Assembly (NCBI GenBank): GCA_934167175.1
Contig: CAKPKF010000009.1
Span: 1-63,372 of the forward strand
Source: an uncultured Clostridia bacterium
Lineage (GTDB): Bacteria > Bacillota > Clostridia > TANB77 > CAG-508
Reading direction: 5' to 3'
Length of the DNA: 63,372 nt
Part shown: piece after piece, positions 9,359 to 18,259 of the stretch
Layout: each line of letters starts with the position of its first letter
Numbering within the stretch: the first letter of the stretch is position 1
Position numbers and translations under genes: made by a program
Notes under the pieces: generated by a model
What the model was told of the DNA's origin: nothing
Seen by the model: the letters and a program-made list of their open reading frames with translations, nothing else
Databases searched by the model: none

Positions 9359-9868
9359 ATGAAAAGATTTTTGTTAAATACACTATTTGGAATATATGTG
9401 GTAGTAGCGGTGTTTGTAACAATATGTTTATTAGAATATAACAATTATAATGTTACAGAGTTCGGCGACTATTCATTAGTAATAATTCCAAATAAAGAAG
9501 AAGTGTCAGAATTTAAAAAAGGAGATTTAATAGTTGTAAATAAAAAAGAAAAAATTGATGTAGGTCAAAAGGTATTTTTCTATAATACATATAATGCAAA
9601 AATAGAAATAAGTTTAGCAACAGTAACAGATATAGAAAAAGTAACTAACACAGAATCCACATATACATTAGAAAATGAAAGAAAAATATCTAGTCAATAT
9701 GTTTTAGGTCCAGCATCACCTGTAACTGTAGTTAAAGGCGTAGGTGGTGTGCTAAAAATATTAGAATCTAAGTGGGGATTCTTGTTTATAATAGTCTTGC
9801 CAGCATTGCTAGCATTTATTTATCAGATAGGAGTAGTAATTTCAGAAATAAAGAATAATAGAGAGTAA
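9359..9868 (+). CDS. SipW-like protein lacking the catalytic serine (pseudo signal peptidase)
   Basis: A 169-residue protein with the layout of a SipW/ER-type signal peptidase: an N-terminal membrane helix (residues 6-25), a small beta domain with FKKGDLIVV matching the GDLV box, and a C-terminal helix (about 138-160) with a short basic tail. Where active relatives have GSM, this one reads GDYSLVIIPN; there is no Ser-Met pair, and no THR/THQ histidine motif follows. It is therefore probably catalytically dead. It opens an operon with an active SipW and three TasA-like subunits, so a chaperone or substrate-holding role is plausible. Fold assignment is by pattern only. Confidence 0.6.
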   Translation: MKRFLLNTLFGIYVVVAVFVTICLLEYNNYNVTEFGDYSLVIIPNKEEVSEFKKGDLIVVNKKEKIDVGQKVFFYNTYNAKIEISLATVTDIEKVTNTESTYTLENERKISSQYVLGPASPVTVVKGVGGVLKILESKWGFLFIIVLPALLAFIYQIGVVISEIKNNRE

Positions 9869-9877
9869 GGAAGTTCT

Positions 9878-10499
9878 ATGAATAAAAATAAGAAAAAAAT
9901 TTTAATATTATTAATTATTTGTGTAATTGCGTTACTAGTGTATAAACTTATTAGTATATATGCAATTTTTTATAGCCAGGTTTCAGGAAACTTAAAATTT
10001 GAAAATGGAACATGGAATATAATTGTAAACGGAACAGAAATATCAAAAGGAACACAAGTTGATTTTGTTATTGATAATATAAATACAGAAACTGATAAAA
10101 ATGTAAAAGAAGGTAAGATTGCACCTGGATTGATTGGCGATTTTGCAATAACAATAAATCCAAAGGATACAGACGTTTCAGTAAAATATGAAATAACATT
10201 AGACAAAGAAAACTTAAAAGGAAGCAATTTTTTTGATATAAAATCTATTAAAGAAACACAGGCAAACAATGAGCTGATAAGAACAGATAAAAATACATAT
10301 ACAGGTTTGATTCCATTAGATAGGGTGAAAGCTCGGAGAAATAAATACAATAAAATTTGAAGTTCAATGGGATGATGATGGAACACATGATAAAGAAGAT
10401 ACAGAAATAGGGTCAGAGTATAATTCAAAATTAGAAATACCTGTTACAGTAAAAGTTTCTCAATACTTGGGAGAAAATATAACACCATATGAGGAATGA
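9878..10499 (+). CDS. TasA/camelysin-like subunit interrupted by a +1 frameshift at CGG
   Basis: The zero frame ends at TGA 10358-10360 after 160 residues. Skipping C10334 of the in-frame CGG (10334-10336) and reading GGA restores a 206-residue protein: join(9878..10333,10335..10499). The restored C-terminus (IKFEVQWDDDGTHDKEDTE, then IPVTVKVSQ) aligns with the intact paralog at 17487-18086 (IYILWNDDSETSQMTNEDD, then FHVNVQFTQ). The restored stop overlaps the next gene's start as ATGA, the normal coupling in this operon. The N-terminus has a membrane/signal helix (residues 8-26). The family consists of SipW-processed matrix-fibre subunits. A short, truncated product is the alternative outcome when no shift occurs. 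Confidence 0.8.
10331..10337 (+). other. +1 recoding site 1: GCT CGG A
   Basis: Zero frame GCT-CGG-AGA; shifted frame GCT-(C)-GGA-GAA. One of three sites in the window where an in-frame CGG coincides with the exact point at which the frame must move +1. There is no homopolymer run that would favour an indel error. Confidence 0.7.
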
Positions 10500-11023
10500 T
10501 GAAAATGAAGAAAAACAAAAAAATAGAAAAAACTTTTAGTATAATACTAAATGCTTTAATTACTTTTGTAGTTATAATTACACTAATAGGTAGTTACTAC
10601 ATTTTTCAAATAAAGATATTAAAAAATGATTATGCAGATATATTTGGCTATACTTTTTTTGAAGTGGCAACTGGAAGTATGTCAGGCACTATAGAAATTG
10701 GAGATGTTGTAATCACAAAAATAACTAAAGAAGTAAATGAAAATGATATTATAGTTTATAAAGAAGGCAATAGTTTTATTACACATAGAATAATAAGAAA
10801 AGAGGGAGATGTTATAGTCACAAAGGGAGATGCCAACAATGCAGAGGATCTTCCTATAAACAATGAAGCTGTACTCGGAACAGTAATAAAAATAATTCCT
10901 AAAATAGGAATATGGAAAAAAGTAATATTATCTCCAGAAGTAATAGGTCTTATTGTATTTCTTATTGTTCTTTTAGAAATTTTTATTTATTATTCTTCTA
11001 AATCGGAGGAAAAAGATGACTAA
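10496..11023 (+). CDS. SipW-type signal peptidase I
   Basis: A 175-residue archaeal/ER-type (SipW) signal peptidase. Residues 17-36 form the N-terminal membrane helix. The catalytic serine is in ATGSMSGTI (Ser61) and the histidine that replaces the usual lysine is in THRI (His97). GDVV and KGDANNAED boxes follow, and a C-terminal helix lies at about 148-168. It would cleave the signal peptides of the adjoining TasA-like subunits. ATG 10496 overlaps the stop of the frameshift-restored upstream gene, and a second ATG lies at 10499. It overlaps the next gene by 8 nt. Two further active-looking paralogs lie in the same island. Confidence 0.92.
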   Translation: MMKMKKNKKIEKTFSIILNALITFVVIITLIGSYYIFQIKILKNDYADIFGYTFFEVATGSMSGTIEIGDVVITKITKEVNENDIIVYKEGNSFITHRIIRKEGDVIVTKGDANNAEDLPINNEAVLGTVIKIIPKIGIWKKVILSPEVIGLIVFLIVLLEIFIYYSSKSEEKDD

Positions 11024-11600
11024 AAAAATTCGTAAAAAAAAATATATATTATATCAGAAATTAGTAATTCTTATAATTTGTTTTGTGATACTTTTGCGAA
11101 TATTTACTTTAATTTTGTCAAGATATGAGAGTACTTCAAATTCAACAGCAAATGTAGATATTGCATTTTATTTATTAAAAGAAGATTATCAGAAAATGAC
11201 ATTAAATTTAGATTCGCTATTTCCACAAGATGAAGAATATGTATATACCTTTTCTATTGGAAATCAAGAAGGTACCAAAACAGCAGAAACAAACATAGAA
11301 TATAATCTATCAATAAGAACAACTACTAATTTACCAATAACATACGAACTATATATGAATGAAAAACACACAGATAGTGGAGCAAAGAATATAATAAAAT
11401 CAAACTCAATTAAACAAGATGAAGATGGGACATATTTTAGAAATATTACTACAGACAAAGTAACGTTAGATTATAATCAACCAACTACAAATGTATATGA
11501 ATTGGTTGTGAAATTTCCAAGCACATATAATACGACAAATTATCAAGATATATTAGAAGTATTTGAAATAATAGTAGATGGAAAACAAATAACTAATTAA
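11016..11600 (+). CDS. TasA/camelysin-like exported subunit
   Basis: A 194-residue protein with an N-terminal signal/membrane helix (about residues 12-32) and a beta-rich body. The stretch after the helix, SRYESTSNSTANVDIAFYLL, and the later TFSIGNQEG..NIEYNLSIRTTTNLPITYELY resemble the TasA/CalY jelly-roll family, in which a donor strand adds to an N-glycan-free beta sandwich. Translationally coupled to the SipW gene (8-nt overlap), so very likely its substrate. No sorting motif or LPXTG. Family call is by pattern and context. Confidence 0.75.
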   Translation: MTKKIRKKKYILYQKLVILIICFVILLRIFTLILSRYESTSNSTANVDIAFYLLKEDYQKMTLNLDSLFPQDEEYVYTFSIGNQEGTKTAETNIEYNLSIRTTTNLPITYELYMNEKHTDSGAKNIIKSNSIKQDEDGTYFRNITTDKVTLDYNQPTTNVYELVVKFPSTYNTTNYQDILEVFEIIVDGKQITN

Positions 11601-11624
11601 TAAAATTGGTAGAAAGGACAAATG

Positions 11625-12572
11625 ATGAAAAAACATAACAAAGAATATCATTATAAATTTAAAAAATCGTATAGAAAAAAACAATTAGTATTAGCAATGA
11701 TATTAGTTGCATGTTTTATATCTATTATTATAGTCTTTGGAAGATATATAACTAACAATATAAATAATTTTTTTGTAAGAACAAAAGAGTTTTATTTTTA
11801 TAGTGACAAACTAGGTAACCCAAAGACAAATTATCAGATAGATAACTGGTCTGGAGTAGATGATTATGTTATAACAATAAATATGAATAGTAACGAAAAT
11901 AATTTAAAATCAGCAACATATGACATAACATATAATATAAATTATCAATGTACAGACAATGTAATATGCCAGTTAAGTAAAACACAAGGAAGCATAAGTA
12001 AAGAACAAAACTCAGACTTTTTCAACTTGACAATCACACCAAATACTCAGTTAAAAACAGGTGATAAGGTAATTATAGATATAGAAGTGGATTCAACAGC
12101 TAAATATACTAAGAAACTCTCAGGAAGATTTATTTTGGTTGTAGGCAAAGAAAATTTAACTTACCAGATAACAGATAGTAAAAATAGTGCATATATGGAA
12201 TTGAGATTAACTAATACTCTTTCGTATTATATTGTAAAAGAAGCATTTGACACTTATGCAGTAGGTGACAGAATTAATGATGAAACATATAAGTCATTAA
12301 CAGATGAAAATAAAAATAAATGTTATTCAAGCATAGTTAAAATGGAGTTCGATCCTCAAAAAATATTATTAGATCTTACAAGTGAGGTATATAAAAATGC
12401 AAGTAACATACAATATCAAACAATAGATGGAACAAACTATGTTAGCAGTATAACCATTAATATAGATGCAATTTCAAGCGAAAATTTAAGATTCTATAAA
12501 GTAGACACATCGCAGGATTATTCATATCCAAATAGTAATAATAATTCTGTTGTTGATGTAACAAGTACATAA
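11625..12572 (+). CDS. Larger TasA-like exported protein with two beta domains
   Basis: About 315 residues. The basic N-terminus (KKSYRKKQ) is followed by a signal/membrane helix (about residues 22-43). The exported part seems to hold two beta-sandwich regions, residues 50-175 and 180-310. The first has the TasA-like pattern VDDYVITINMNSNENNLKSA. ATG 11625, 6 nt after GAAAGGA, is preferred over ATG 11622. It is the last subunit of this module; a cytoplasmic trio starts 16 nt later, so the transcript probably continues. A minor or capping subunit of the fibre is a reasonable guess. Confidence 0.65.
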   Translation: MKKHNKEYHYKFKKSYRKKQLVLAMILVACFISIIIVFGRYITNNINNFFVRTKEFYFYSDKLGNPKTNYQIDNWSGVDDYVITINMNSNENNLKSATYDITYNINYQCTDNVICQLSKTQGSISKEQNSDFFNLTITPNTQLKTGDKVIIDIEVDSTAKYTKKLSGRFILVVGKENLTYQITDSKNSAYMELRLTNTLSYYIVKEAFDTYAVGDRINDETYKSLTDENKNKCYSSIVKMEFDPQKILLDLTSEVYKNASNIQYQTIDGTNYVSSITINIDAISSENLRFYKVDTSQDYSYPNSNNNSVVDVTST

Positions 12573-12588
12573 AAGGAGTTTGAGGAAT

Positions 12589-13575
12589 ATGACAATAAAT
12601 ATAATTAATCAATACATCGAATTAACTAAAAAACAAATAAATGAATATATGAAATTAGTATTCGAAAATAATTTCAACAAAAAGTATTGCGATATGTATA
12701 CGGAAAAGTACATTAATACTAGATATTATAATTTTTATGAGAAAAATGAAAATAATACAATTAGAACTAGAATATTAGATAATTTAAGAGAATTACAAGA
12801 AGAATTAGAAAAAAAATTATATGTAGATAAGAAAGAAATAGAAAATATTCGTGTGTTTTACTATTTTGTATTGTATTTTGATAATGTTGTTTATTACAAG
12901 GATTTAGAAAAAATCATACAAAAAATAACCAAATTAAGAGAAAAAACACTAGGAAAGAAAAAAGATGGATTTGATAAAAAGTTATATTTAAAAATGACAG
13001 AATGTATAAAACAAAAAGAAGAATTTATAAAAAAATTTGAAACAAATGAATTTTATATAAAATTATCAAATTACCCAGAAAAGTTACATATTTATAGAGT
13101 TAATTTAAAATACAACATAGAATTTCCATTAACATATAGTAATTATGCAGTAGAAAAAGCATTTGCAACAGGAATAATTGATGAAGATAAACTTGTTGTA
13201 GAGTATTATTTAATAACTATGCAAATATTAAAAGATATACTAAAACAAAATTTTAAAAAGCAATATGTAGTAGAATTTTCTAGTTCATTACTAAAGAAAC
13301 CTAAGAAATTAAAAAGTTTATTAAATATAATAAACGGTACATCAGTACAGGAAAAGTTAAGTATAAAAATTAGATATGGAAAATTTATAAAAAATAAGGA
13401 TAAAGTATATGACCTAATGAGAAAAGGGTATAAAATAGCAATAGTTATGGATGATACATTTGAAGTAAATGCAAAAAATCTTCAATCATTAGATATGTTT
13501 AAATATGTAATAGTAAATAAAACATTTAAGGATTATGAAAAAATAAAAGACAGAAAAAATATAATAGAAATATAG
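12589..13575 (+). CDS. Cytoplasmic protein, possibly a degenerate EAL-like domain
   Basis: A protein of about 328 residues, lysine-rich, without signal or membrane segments. The N-terminal 140 residues look helical. The last 130 follow the order of an EAL domain: an alternating helix-strand layout, then KLSIKIRYGKFIKNKDKVYDL, GYKIAIVMDDTFEVNAKNLQSL and FKYVIVNK, matching the ExTE, DDFG and IKiD strands of EAL proteins. The metal and catalytic residues are mostly missing, including any EAL motif and the NLS Asn, so it would not cleave cyclic-di-GMP. Binding of a nucleotide or partner is possible. ATG 12589 fits AAGGAG better than TTG 12580. The EAL link is an inference. Confidence 0.6.
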   Translation: MTINIINQYIELTKKQINEYMKLVFENNFNKKYCDMYTEKYINTRYYNFYEKNENNTIRTRILDNLRELQEELEKKLYVDKKEIENIRVFYYFVLYFDNVVYYKDLEKIIQKITKLREKTLGKKKDGFDKKLYLKMTECIKQKEEFIKKFETNEFYIKLSNYPEKLHIYRVNLKYNIEFPLTYSNYAVEKAFATGIIDEDKLVVEYYLITMQILKDILKQNFKKQYVVEFSSSLLKKPKKLKSLLNIINGTSVQEKLSIKIRYGKFIKNKDKVYDLMRKGYKIAIVMDDTFEVNAKNLQSLDMFKYVIVNKTFKDYEKIKDRKNIIEI

Positions 13576-13590
13576 AAAGGATTTTGTTCA

Positions 13591-15120
13591 ATGGAAACTT
13601 TTACAAGATTTTTATATGAATTTTTATCACAATTCTTTTCAGGATTAATAACAATGGTAAAAGGAATTGGAACAGGAATAAAGCAAATTTTTGATATTAA
13701 ATCATATCAAGAAATATTAGAGTTATATAAAAATGATTTATCAATGCCAGAATGGGCACTAGTTATAATTTCTATACTATGCATAGTATTATTAATAGTT
13801 GCAGTAATTGCTTTAATATATTTATTAATAAGAAAATATCTTAAATTTAGAAAACAAGCTATTAATCAAGATGATTTGTTAGATGAAGTAGCCTCTTTAA
13901 ACAAACAAGTAGCAAGTTTAGTAAAAGAAAAAGAAGAAATTTTAGCAATGAAAGTTTCACAATTAGGGTTAAAACCAACTGAGGAACCAACTGAAGAAGT
14001 ACAAACAAATGGAGAAGAGACAGAAGGAAAAGAAGGGGATGGAATAAGATTTGCTAAATTAAACACTATAGATGAAGAATATGCTAATTACAGAATAAAA
14101 AATTATGGAAACTCATTTACATTACCAGAATTGTGTGAAAACTTTAGAAATTTTGCAGCATCAAGATTGGGATTGTACTATACAATAGACATGATGAGAT
14201 TGTTTATATCAGCATTAGCTTCAACCAAATTAGTTATATTACAGGGTATTTCAGGAACTGGTAAAACATCACTTGCATATGCATGGGGAAAATTTTTGAA
14301 ACATGATTCATGTGTTGCTTCAGTGCAACCATCTTGGAGAGATAGAACAGAATTGTTTGGATACTTTAACGAATTTACAAAAAAATTCAATGAAACAGAT
14401 GTATTAAAAGAAATGTATGTTGCGGGATATACAGACGATGTATATACAGTAATACTAGACGAAATGAACATTTCTCGTGTTGAATATTATTTTGCAGAAA
14501 TGTTATCAATACTAGAAATGCCAAATAAAGATGAATGGATAATAGAGCTTGTTCCAAATAGCTGGAAGAGTGATCCAAAATACATAAAAGGTGGTAAATT
14601 AAAAATACCAGCTAATATGTGGTACATAGGAACAATAAACAATGACGATTCAACATTCATGGTAACTGATAAAGTTTACGATAGAGCTATGCCAATAGAT
14701 ATAAATGATAAAGGAAAAGCATTTGAACCAATAGACATGGATGCCCAAGATATAAATTATAGTTATTTAAATGATTTATTTATGCAGGCAATGCAAGATT
14801 ATCCTATTTCACAGAAAACATTAGATAAAATAGAGAAAATGGATGATTATGTAATACAACATTTCCGTATAGCTTTTGGTAACCGTATTGTTTCACATAT
14901 GAAAAAATTTGTTCCAGTATTTGTAGCATGTGGTGGAGACGAAGTAGCAGGAGTAGACTACTTTATAGCTAAAAAAATATTAAGAAAATTTGAACAATTA
15001 AATATAGCATATATTAGAGACGAAATAGACCCATATGTAGAATTTTTAGATAAAACATTTGGAAAAAATAAAATGAAGGAATGTATAGAATACTTATTAA
15101 GACTTAAAAAATTAACCTAA
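13591..15120 (+). CDS. Membrane-anchored McrB-type AAA+ ATPase
   Basis: A 509-residue ATPase. Residues 55-82 form a membrane helix and 95-125 a coiled coil, followed by an acidic linker. The AAA+ core shows Walker A GISGTGKTS (219-227), Walker B VILDEMN (about 286-292) and the McrB-like sensor/finger stretch GTINNDDSTFMVTDKVYDRA (from about 347). This is the AAA_5/McrB clade, which normally works with McrC. The next gene is a DUF2357 protein of the McrC N-terminal kind, so the pair is conserved in outline. Membrane anchoring, and its place between SipW/TasA genes, suggest it acts on export or assembly rather than DNA restriction. Confidence 0.88.
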   Translation: METFTRFLYEFLSQFFSGLITMVKGIGTGIKQIFDIKSYQEILELYKNDLSMPEWALVIISILCIVLLIVAVIALIYLLIRKYLKFRKQAINQDDLLDEVASLNKQVASLVKEKEEILAMKVSQLGLKPTEEPTEEVQTNGEETEGKEGDGIRFAKLNTIDEEYANYRIKNYGNSFTLPELCENFRNFAASRLGLYYTIDMMRLFISALASTKLVILQGISGTGKTSLAYAWGKFLKHDSCVASVQPSWRDRTELFGYFNEFTKKFNETDVLKEMYVAGYTDDVYTVILDEMNISRVEYYFAEMLSILEMPNKDEWIIELVPNSWKSDPKYIKGGKLKIPANMWYIGTINNDDSTFMVTDKVYDRAMPIDINDKGKAFEPIDMDAQDINYSYLNDLFMQAMQDYPISQKTLDKIEKMDDYVIQHFRIAFGNRIVSHMKKFVPVFVACGGDEVAGVDYFIAKKILRKFEQLNIAYIRDEIDPYVEFLDKTFGKNKMKECIEYLLRLKKLT

Positions 15121-15155
15121 AACAAAAAGACAAATAAAGAAAGTGGAGAATTAAT

Positions 15156-16319
15156 ATGAGTGATTTGGAAATAATTGATTTATATGGAAAAACAAATAGG
15201 GAAAAAGTAAAAAAATTCATCGAAAAGACAGAGTCAACATTAAGGGTAAAAACGGATACAGAAAAAACAATTAAAGATATAGAATGGATAGAAAAAATGG
15301 AAGAAACAATTCCGTATCTAGATAATATATATAGAGCACCTAATAGATTCATTGTAAACGATGAAGAAATTGTAAAAATAGAATTAGCACGAAAAATAAC
15401 AGTAGATAGTATAAAACATTTATCAAAACACACAAATTTTATACAAAGTGTAGATAAAAAAACGGGAGATGTTACACCTTCAAAAATATTAAATATAAAT
15501 AAAGAAGAAAGTTATGATACATATGAAAATCGCTTGATTTATACACTTATAGAAAATATGAGAACATTTATAGCAAGAAGAAAAAATACTTTAGAAGAAA
15601 TAAATTCACAAGAAAAAGAAGATAGAACTATAGATTATAATGCCACTTCTAAATTGAATGATAAAAAAATAGATATAAATATGTCATTGAGTTCAAAAAT
15701 AGATAGTGAAGTAAAAGAAAAGAAAAATGAAACTCAAGAATTATTAAGAAGAATAGAGGAATTAGAAAAAAAAGTAAATGATTTGACTAATTCAGAAATT
15801 TATAAAGTAATAGATAAAAAGCATATAACGCTAGTAAAAGAACCTATCAAAAAAACGAATGTTATATTAAAGAATGTTAATTTTCAATATGCAATGAAAT
15901 TATGGAATTACTTGAGGGATAATTATGATGATAAAACAATTCAAGTAAATAAAAATGAAGATTATATTGACACAGGCGAATTAAAACAATTAGTAGATGA
16001 GACATTTATGCTACAATACTTAGTAATGAAAACATTAGATGAGGACAAAATAGAAACAGAAGAAAAAAGGGAACAAATACAAGAAAATATTTTAGATCAA
16101 ATGATAGAAAAAATGGTAGATATGAATACAGAATTAACAAGTCAAGAGTTAAAACAAATTATAGCTAGCAAATATGAGGTTATAAAATATAAGAAAATGG
16201 AAATATTACGAGAAATACAAAATATTTTCAAAAAACATATAGATGATTATTTACAAAAGATAAATGATAAAGGAGGCAAAAAGAGTGAAAAAAACAGTAA
16301 AAAAACAAAAGAAAAATAA
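15156..16319 (+). CDS. DUF2357 (McrC N-terminal-like) partner without nuclease
   Basis: A 387-residue cytoplasmic protein. The segment ESYDTYENRLIYTLIENM (about residues 118-135) is the DUF2357 hallmark, and coiled coil follows at about 190-220. McrC proteins carry DUF2357 plus a PD-(D/E)xK nuclease; no such nuclease motif is visible here, and the C-terminus is helical and lysine-rich. It lies 35 nt behind the McrB-like ATPase and overlaps the next SipW gene. It probably activates or couples the ATPase. A GTGGAG ribosome site precedes the ATG. The family call is fairly strong; the function is inference. Confidence 0.75.
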   Translation: MSDLEIIDLYGKTNREKVKKFIEKTESTLRVKTDTEKTIKDIEWIEKMEETIPYLDNIYRAPNRFIVNDEEIVKIELARKITVDSIKHLSKHTNFIQSVDKKTGDVTPSKILNINKEESYDTYENRLIYTLIENMRTFIARRKNTLEEINSQEKEDRTIDYNATSKLNDKKIDINMSLSSKIDSEVKEKKNETQELLRRIEELEKKVNDLTNSEIYKVIDKKHITLVKEPIKKTNVILKNVNFQYAMKLWNYLRDNYDDKTIQVNKNEDYIDTGELKQLVDETFMLQYLVMKTLDEDKIETEEKREQIQENILDQMIEKMVDMNTELTSQELKQIIASKYEVIKYKKMEILREIQNIFKKHIDDYLQKINDKGGKKSEKNSKKTKEK

Positions 16320-16860
16320 AACTATAAAAACTCTTGGAAAAATAATATATATATTGTTTTTTATTCTAGTTGTATTAATGTTAATAGTAGTAATTTTGCA
16401 AAGAACTACTAATAATAGTGTTTCATTAGGAGGTTTTAGACTTTTTACAATAGCTACAGGTAGTATGGAACCCGAATATAACGTTGGAGATGTTCTGATA
16501 GCCAAAGAAATTGCTCCAGAAGAAATAAAAGTTGGAGATAACATTGCATATAGAGGAGAAGTAAAAGTATTAAAGGGAAAAGTTATAACACACCAAGTTA
16601 TAGCAATAAAAAAAGAAGAAGATGGAAAATACAGGCTAATAACAAAAGGAATTAGTAATACAGAAGAAGACCCTGAAATTTCAGAAGAACAAGTATATGG
16701 AAAAATAATATATAAAGTTAAAACATTGAGTTACATAGGAAAATTGATATCAAATATATATGTTTTCTATTTCTTTATATTTATACCAATTGCTTTAATA
16801 ATTTTTAGACAAATAAAAAACATTGCTGTTGGTGGTGATGATGATGAAGATGATAGATAA
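16285..16860 (+). CDS. SipW-type signal peptidase I (second)
   Basis: About 191 residues. AAAGGAGG at 16269-16276 lies exactly 8 nt before GTG 16285, which I take as the start; an ATG at 16264 lies before this ribosome site. Membrane helices at about residues 15-37 and 155-178 enclose the catalytic domain. Ser60 lies in TGSMEPEYNVGD and His103 in THQV, with KGISNTEEDPE as the later box. It overlaps the DUF2357 gene and is itself followed by an overlapping TasA-like gene, so ATPase, partner, peptidase and substrate are one transcription unit. Paralog of the peptidases at 10496 and 30539. Confidence 0.92.
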   Translation: MKKTVKKQKKNKTIKTLGKIIYILFFILVVLMLIVVILQRTTNNSVSLGGFRLFTIATGSMEPEYNVGDVLIAKEIAPEEIKVGDNIAYRGEVKVLKGKVITHQVIAIKKEEDGKYRLITKGISNTEEDPEISEEQVYGKIIYKVKTLSYIGKLISNIYVFYFFIFIPIALIIFRQIKNIAVGGDDDEDDR

Positions 16861-17443
16861 GATTTATGTGGTAATAAAAAAGGTAAAATTAAGGAATATT
16901 ATAATATTGATATTAATATTAGCATTTAATGCATATGCATGGTTTATTTATGCAACTAAAGTAGCAACAGCAATAGATGTAAGAGTTAGTTCTTGGAATG
17001 TAGAATTTTTGTCAGGAGAAGAAAGTGTTGGAACAAATATGCAAATAGAATTAGATAGAATTTATCCAGGAATGGAAAAATTTGAGAAAGACATACAGGT
17101 AAATAATACTGGAGAAATAGATGCATATCTAAAATACGAAATTCAATCATTAAAAATTCTAGGAGATACCTATAATGTATCAGATGGTGGAGTCACATCA
17201 GAAGAACTAAAAAATAAATTAAAAGAATACCCTTTTAAAATAAGTGTGGAAAAAAGTGAAGAAACACTAGAAGCAAAGACTGGCACAGGTAATTTCAAAA
17301 TAACAGTGGAATGGCCATTTGAGTCAGGAGATGACCAATTAGATACTTTTTGGGGAAATAAAGCATATGAATATTATTCTTTAAATCCAAATGAAAAAAG
17401 TATATTAATAAATATTGATTTGATTGCAGTACAAAAAGGATAG
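16838..17443 (+). CDS. TasA-like exported subunit
   Basis: About 201 residues. The start is uncertain: ATG at 16838, 16841, 16844 and 16850 are all in frame, and the frame runs back to TTG 16823 within the upstream gene. The signal helix (ILILILAFNAYAWFIYATKV) ends in AYAWF, the signature region of SipW-dependent signal peptides. The body, ATAIDVRVSSWNVEFLSGEES and then PGMEKFEKDIQVNNTGEIDAYLKYEI, is the clear TasA/camelysin pattern. A likely substrate of the overlapping SipW. It ends at a strong terminator. Confidence 0.8.
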   Translation: MMMKMIDKIYVVIKKVKLRNIIILILILAFNAYAWFIYATKVATAIDVRVSSWNVEFLSGEESVGTNMQIELDRIYPGMEKFEKDIQVNNTGEIDAYLKYEIQSLKILGDTYNVSDGGVTSEELKNKLKEYPFKISVEKSEETLEAKTGTGNFKITVEWPFESGDDQLDTFWGNKAYEYYSLNPNEKSILINIDLIAVQKG

Positions 17444-17478
17444 AAGAAGAAATTTATAATTTCTTTTTCTATCCTTTA
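17435..17478. terminator. Terminator between convergent TasA-like genes
   Basis: A long near-perfect hairpin: AAGGATAGAAGAAGAAATT pairs with AATTTCTTTTTCTATCCTT around a short TATA loop. It can stop transcripts in both directions. Confidence 0.75.
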
Positions 17479-17486
17479 TTATGATA

Positions 17487-18086
17487 TTATTCTGTAATTT
17501 GAGTAAATTGAACATTTACATGAAAAATTGCTGGGGTATCTGATGTTGTGGCAATAGTATCATCTTCATTTGTCATTTGAGAAGTTTCACTATCATCATT
17601 CCATAAAATATAAATACGTATATTGCGTTTATGAATATTACTGTTTAATAAGATATCTTCCGCGATTTTTGTATCTGTATAATTTGGAAAATTAATTTTT
17701 TCTCCGCCATCTATAGAATAACCAGTAGCAACTAAATCCTTAACAGGACTTTGTTCATCGACAGAAGTAGTAATTTCGTATTTGAAAGATACATTTGTAT
17801 CAGTAAAATCAAGATTAAGGTCAAAATATCCTTCGGAAGTAGGTGCAATAATATTACTAGAGATGTGCTCATTTCCTGGAAATACAGGGACTATTGAAGA
17901 AGAAATATCGGTGTTGTTTGTTACAGAAAGATTATTAACTAAAATATTCCAACTAGCAATAGACATCTTGGTGTCACCAATAGCAGATGATAAATATTTA
18001 GCATATATTTGAACTAGAAATAAGATAACTAGGCATAATATAAGAATACTAAGCAAAATTAAAACTTTTTTTTTGTTATTTTTCAT
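17487..18086 (-). CDS. TasA/camelysin-like exported subunit on the opposite strand
   Basis: 199 residues with an N-terminal signal/membrane helix (about residues 8-26) followed by KYLSSAIGDTKMSIASWNILV, a typical TasA start. It is an intact paralog of the frameshifted gene at 9878 and so serves as the reference for that gene's missing C-terminus. It is the only island gene on the minus strand and is bounded by a shared terminator, so it is probably regulated separately from its neighbours. An AGAGGT ribosome site precedes the ATG. Confidence 0.78.
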   Translation of the reverse strand: MKNNKKKVLILLSILILCLVILFLVQIYAKYLSSAIGDTKMSIASWNILVNNLSVTNNTDISSSIVPVFPGNEHISSNIIAPTSEGYFDLNLDFTDTNVSFKYEITTSVDEQSPVKDLVATGYSIDGGEKINFPNYTDTKIAEDILLNSNIHKRNIRIYILWNDDSETSQMTNEDDTIATTSDTPAIFHVNVQFTQITE

Positions 18087-18202
18087 TTGAATACCTCTTT
18101 TTTATAAAATATTAAATTGATTATAACACTCATTTAAGTTGTTTTCAATCATAAAAACGATATTATAGAATGAAAAATAAACAGTAGTTTATATAAAAAT
18201 TA

Positions 18203-18233
18203 TTGACAGCAAATATCAAATAATATATATAAT
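18203..18233 (+). promoter_or_regulatory. Sigma-A promoter for the 18260 surface-protein gene
   Basis: TTGACA (18203-18208) with TATATA 17 nt later (18226-18231), or TATAAT at 18228-18233 with a 19-nt spacer. The transcript would start about 20 nt before the ribosome site. Confidence 0.65.
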
Positions 18234-18259
18234 ATATATTAGAAATGGAGGAATACAAA

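Noticed and set aside
12589..16319. A classical McrBC restriction system
   Set aside because: No nuclease motif in the DUF2357 protein, no DNA-binding N-terminal domain in the ATPase, and the ATPase is membrane-anchored among export genes.
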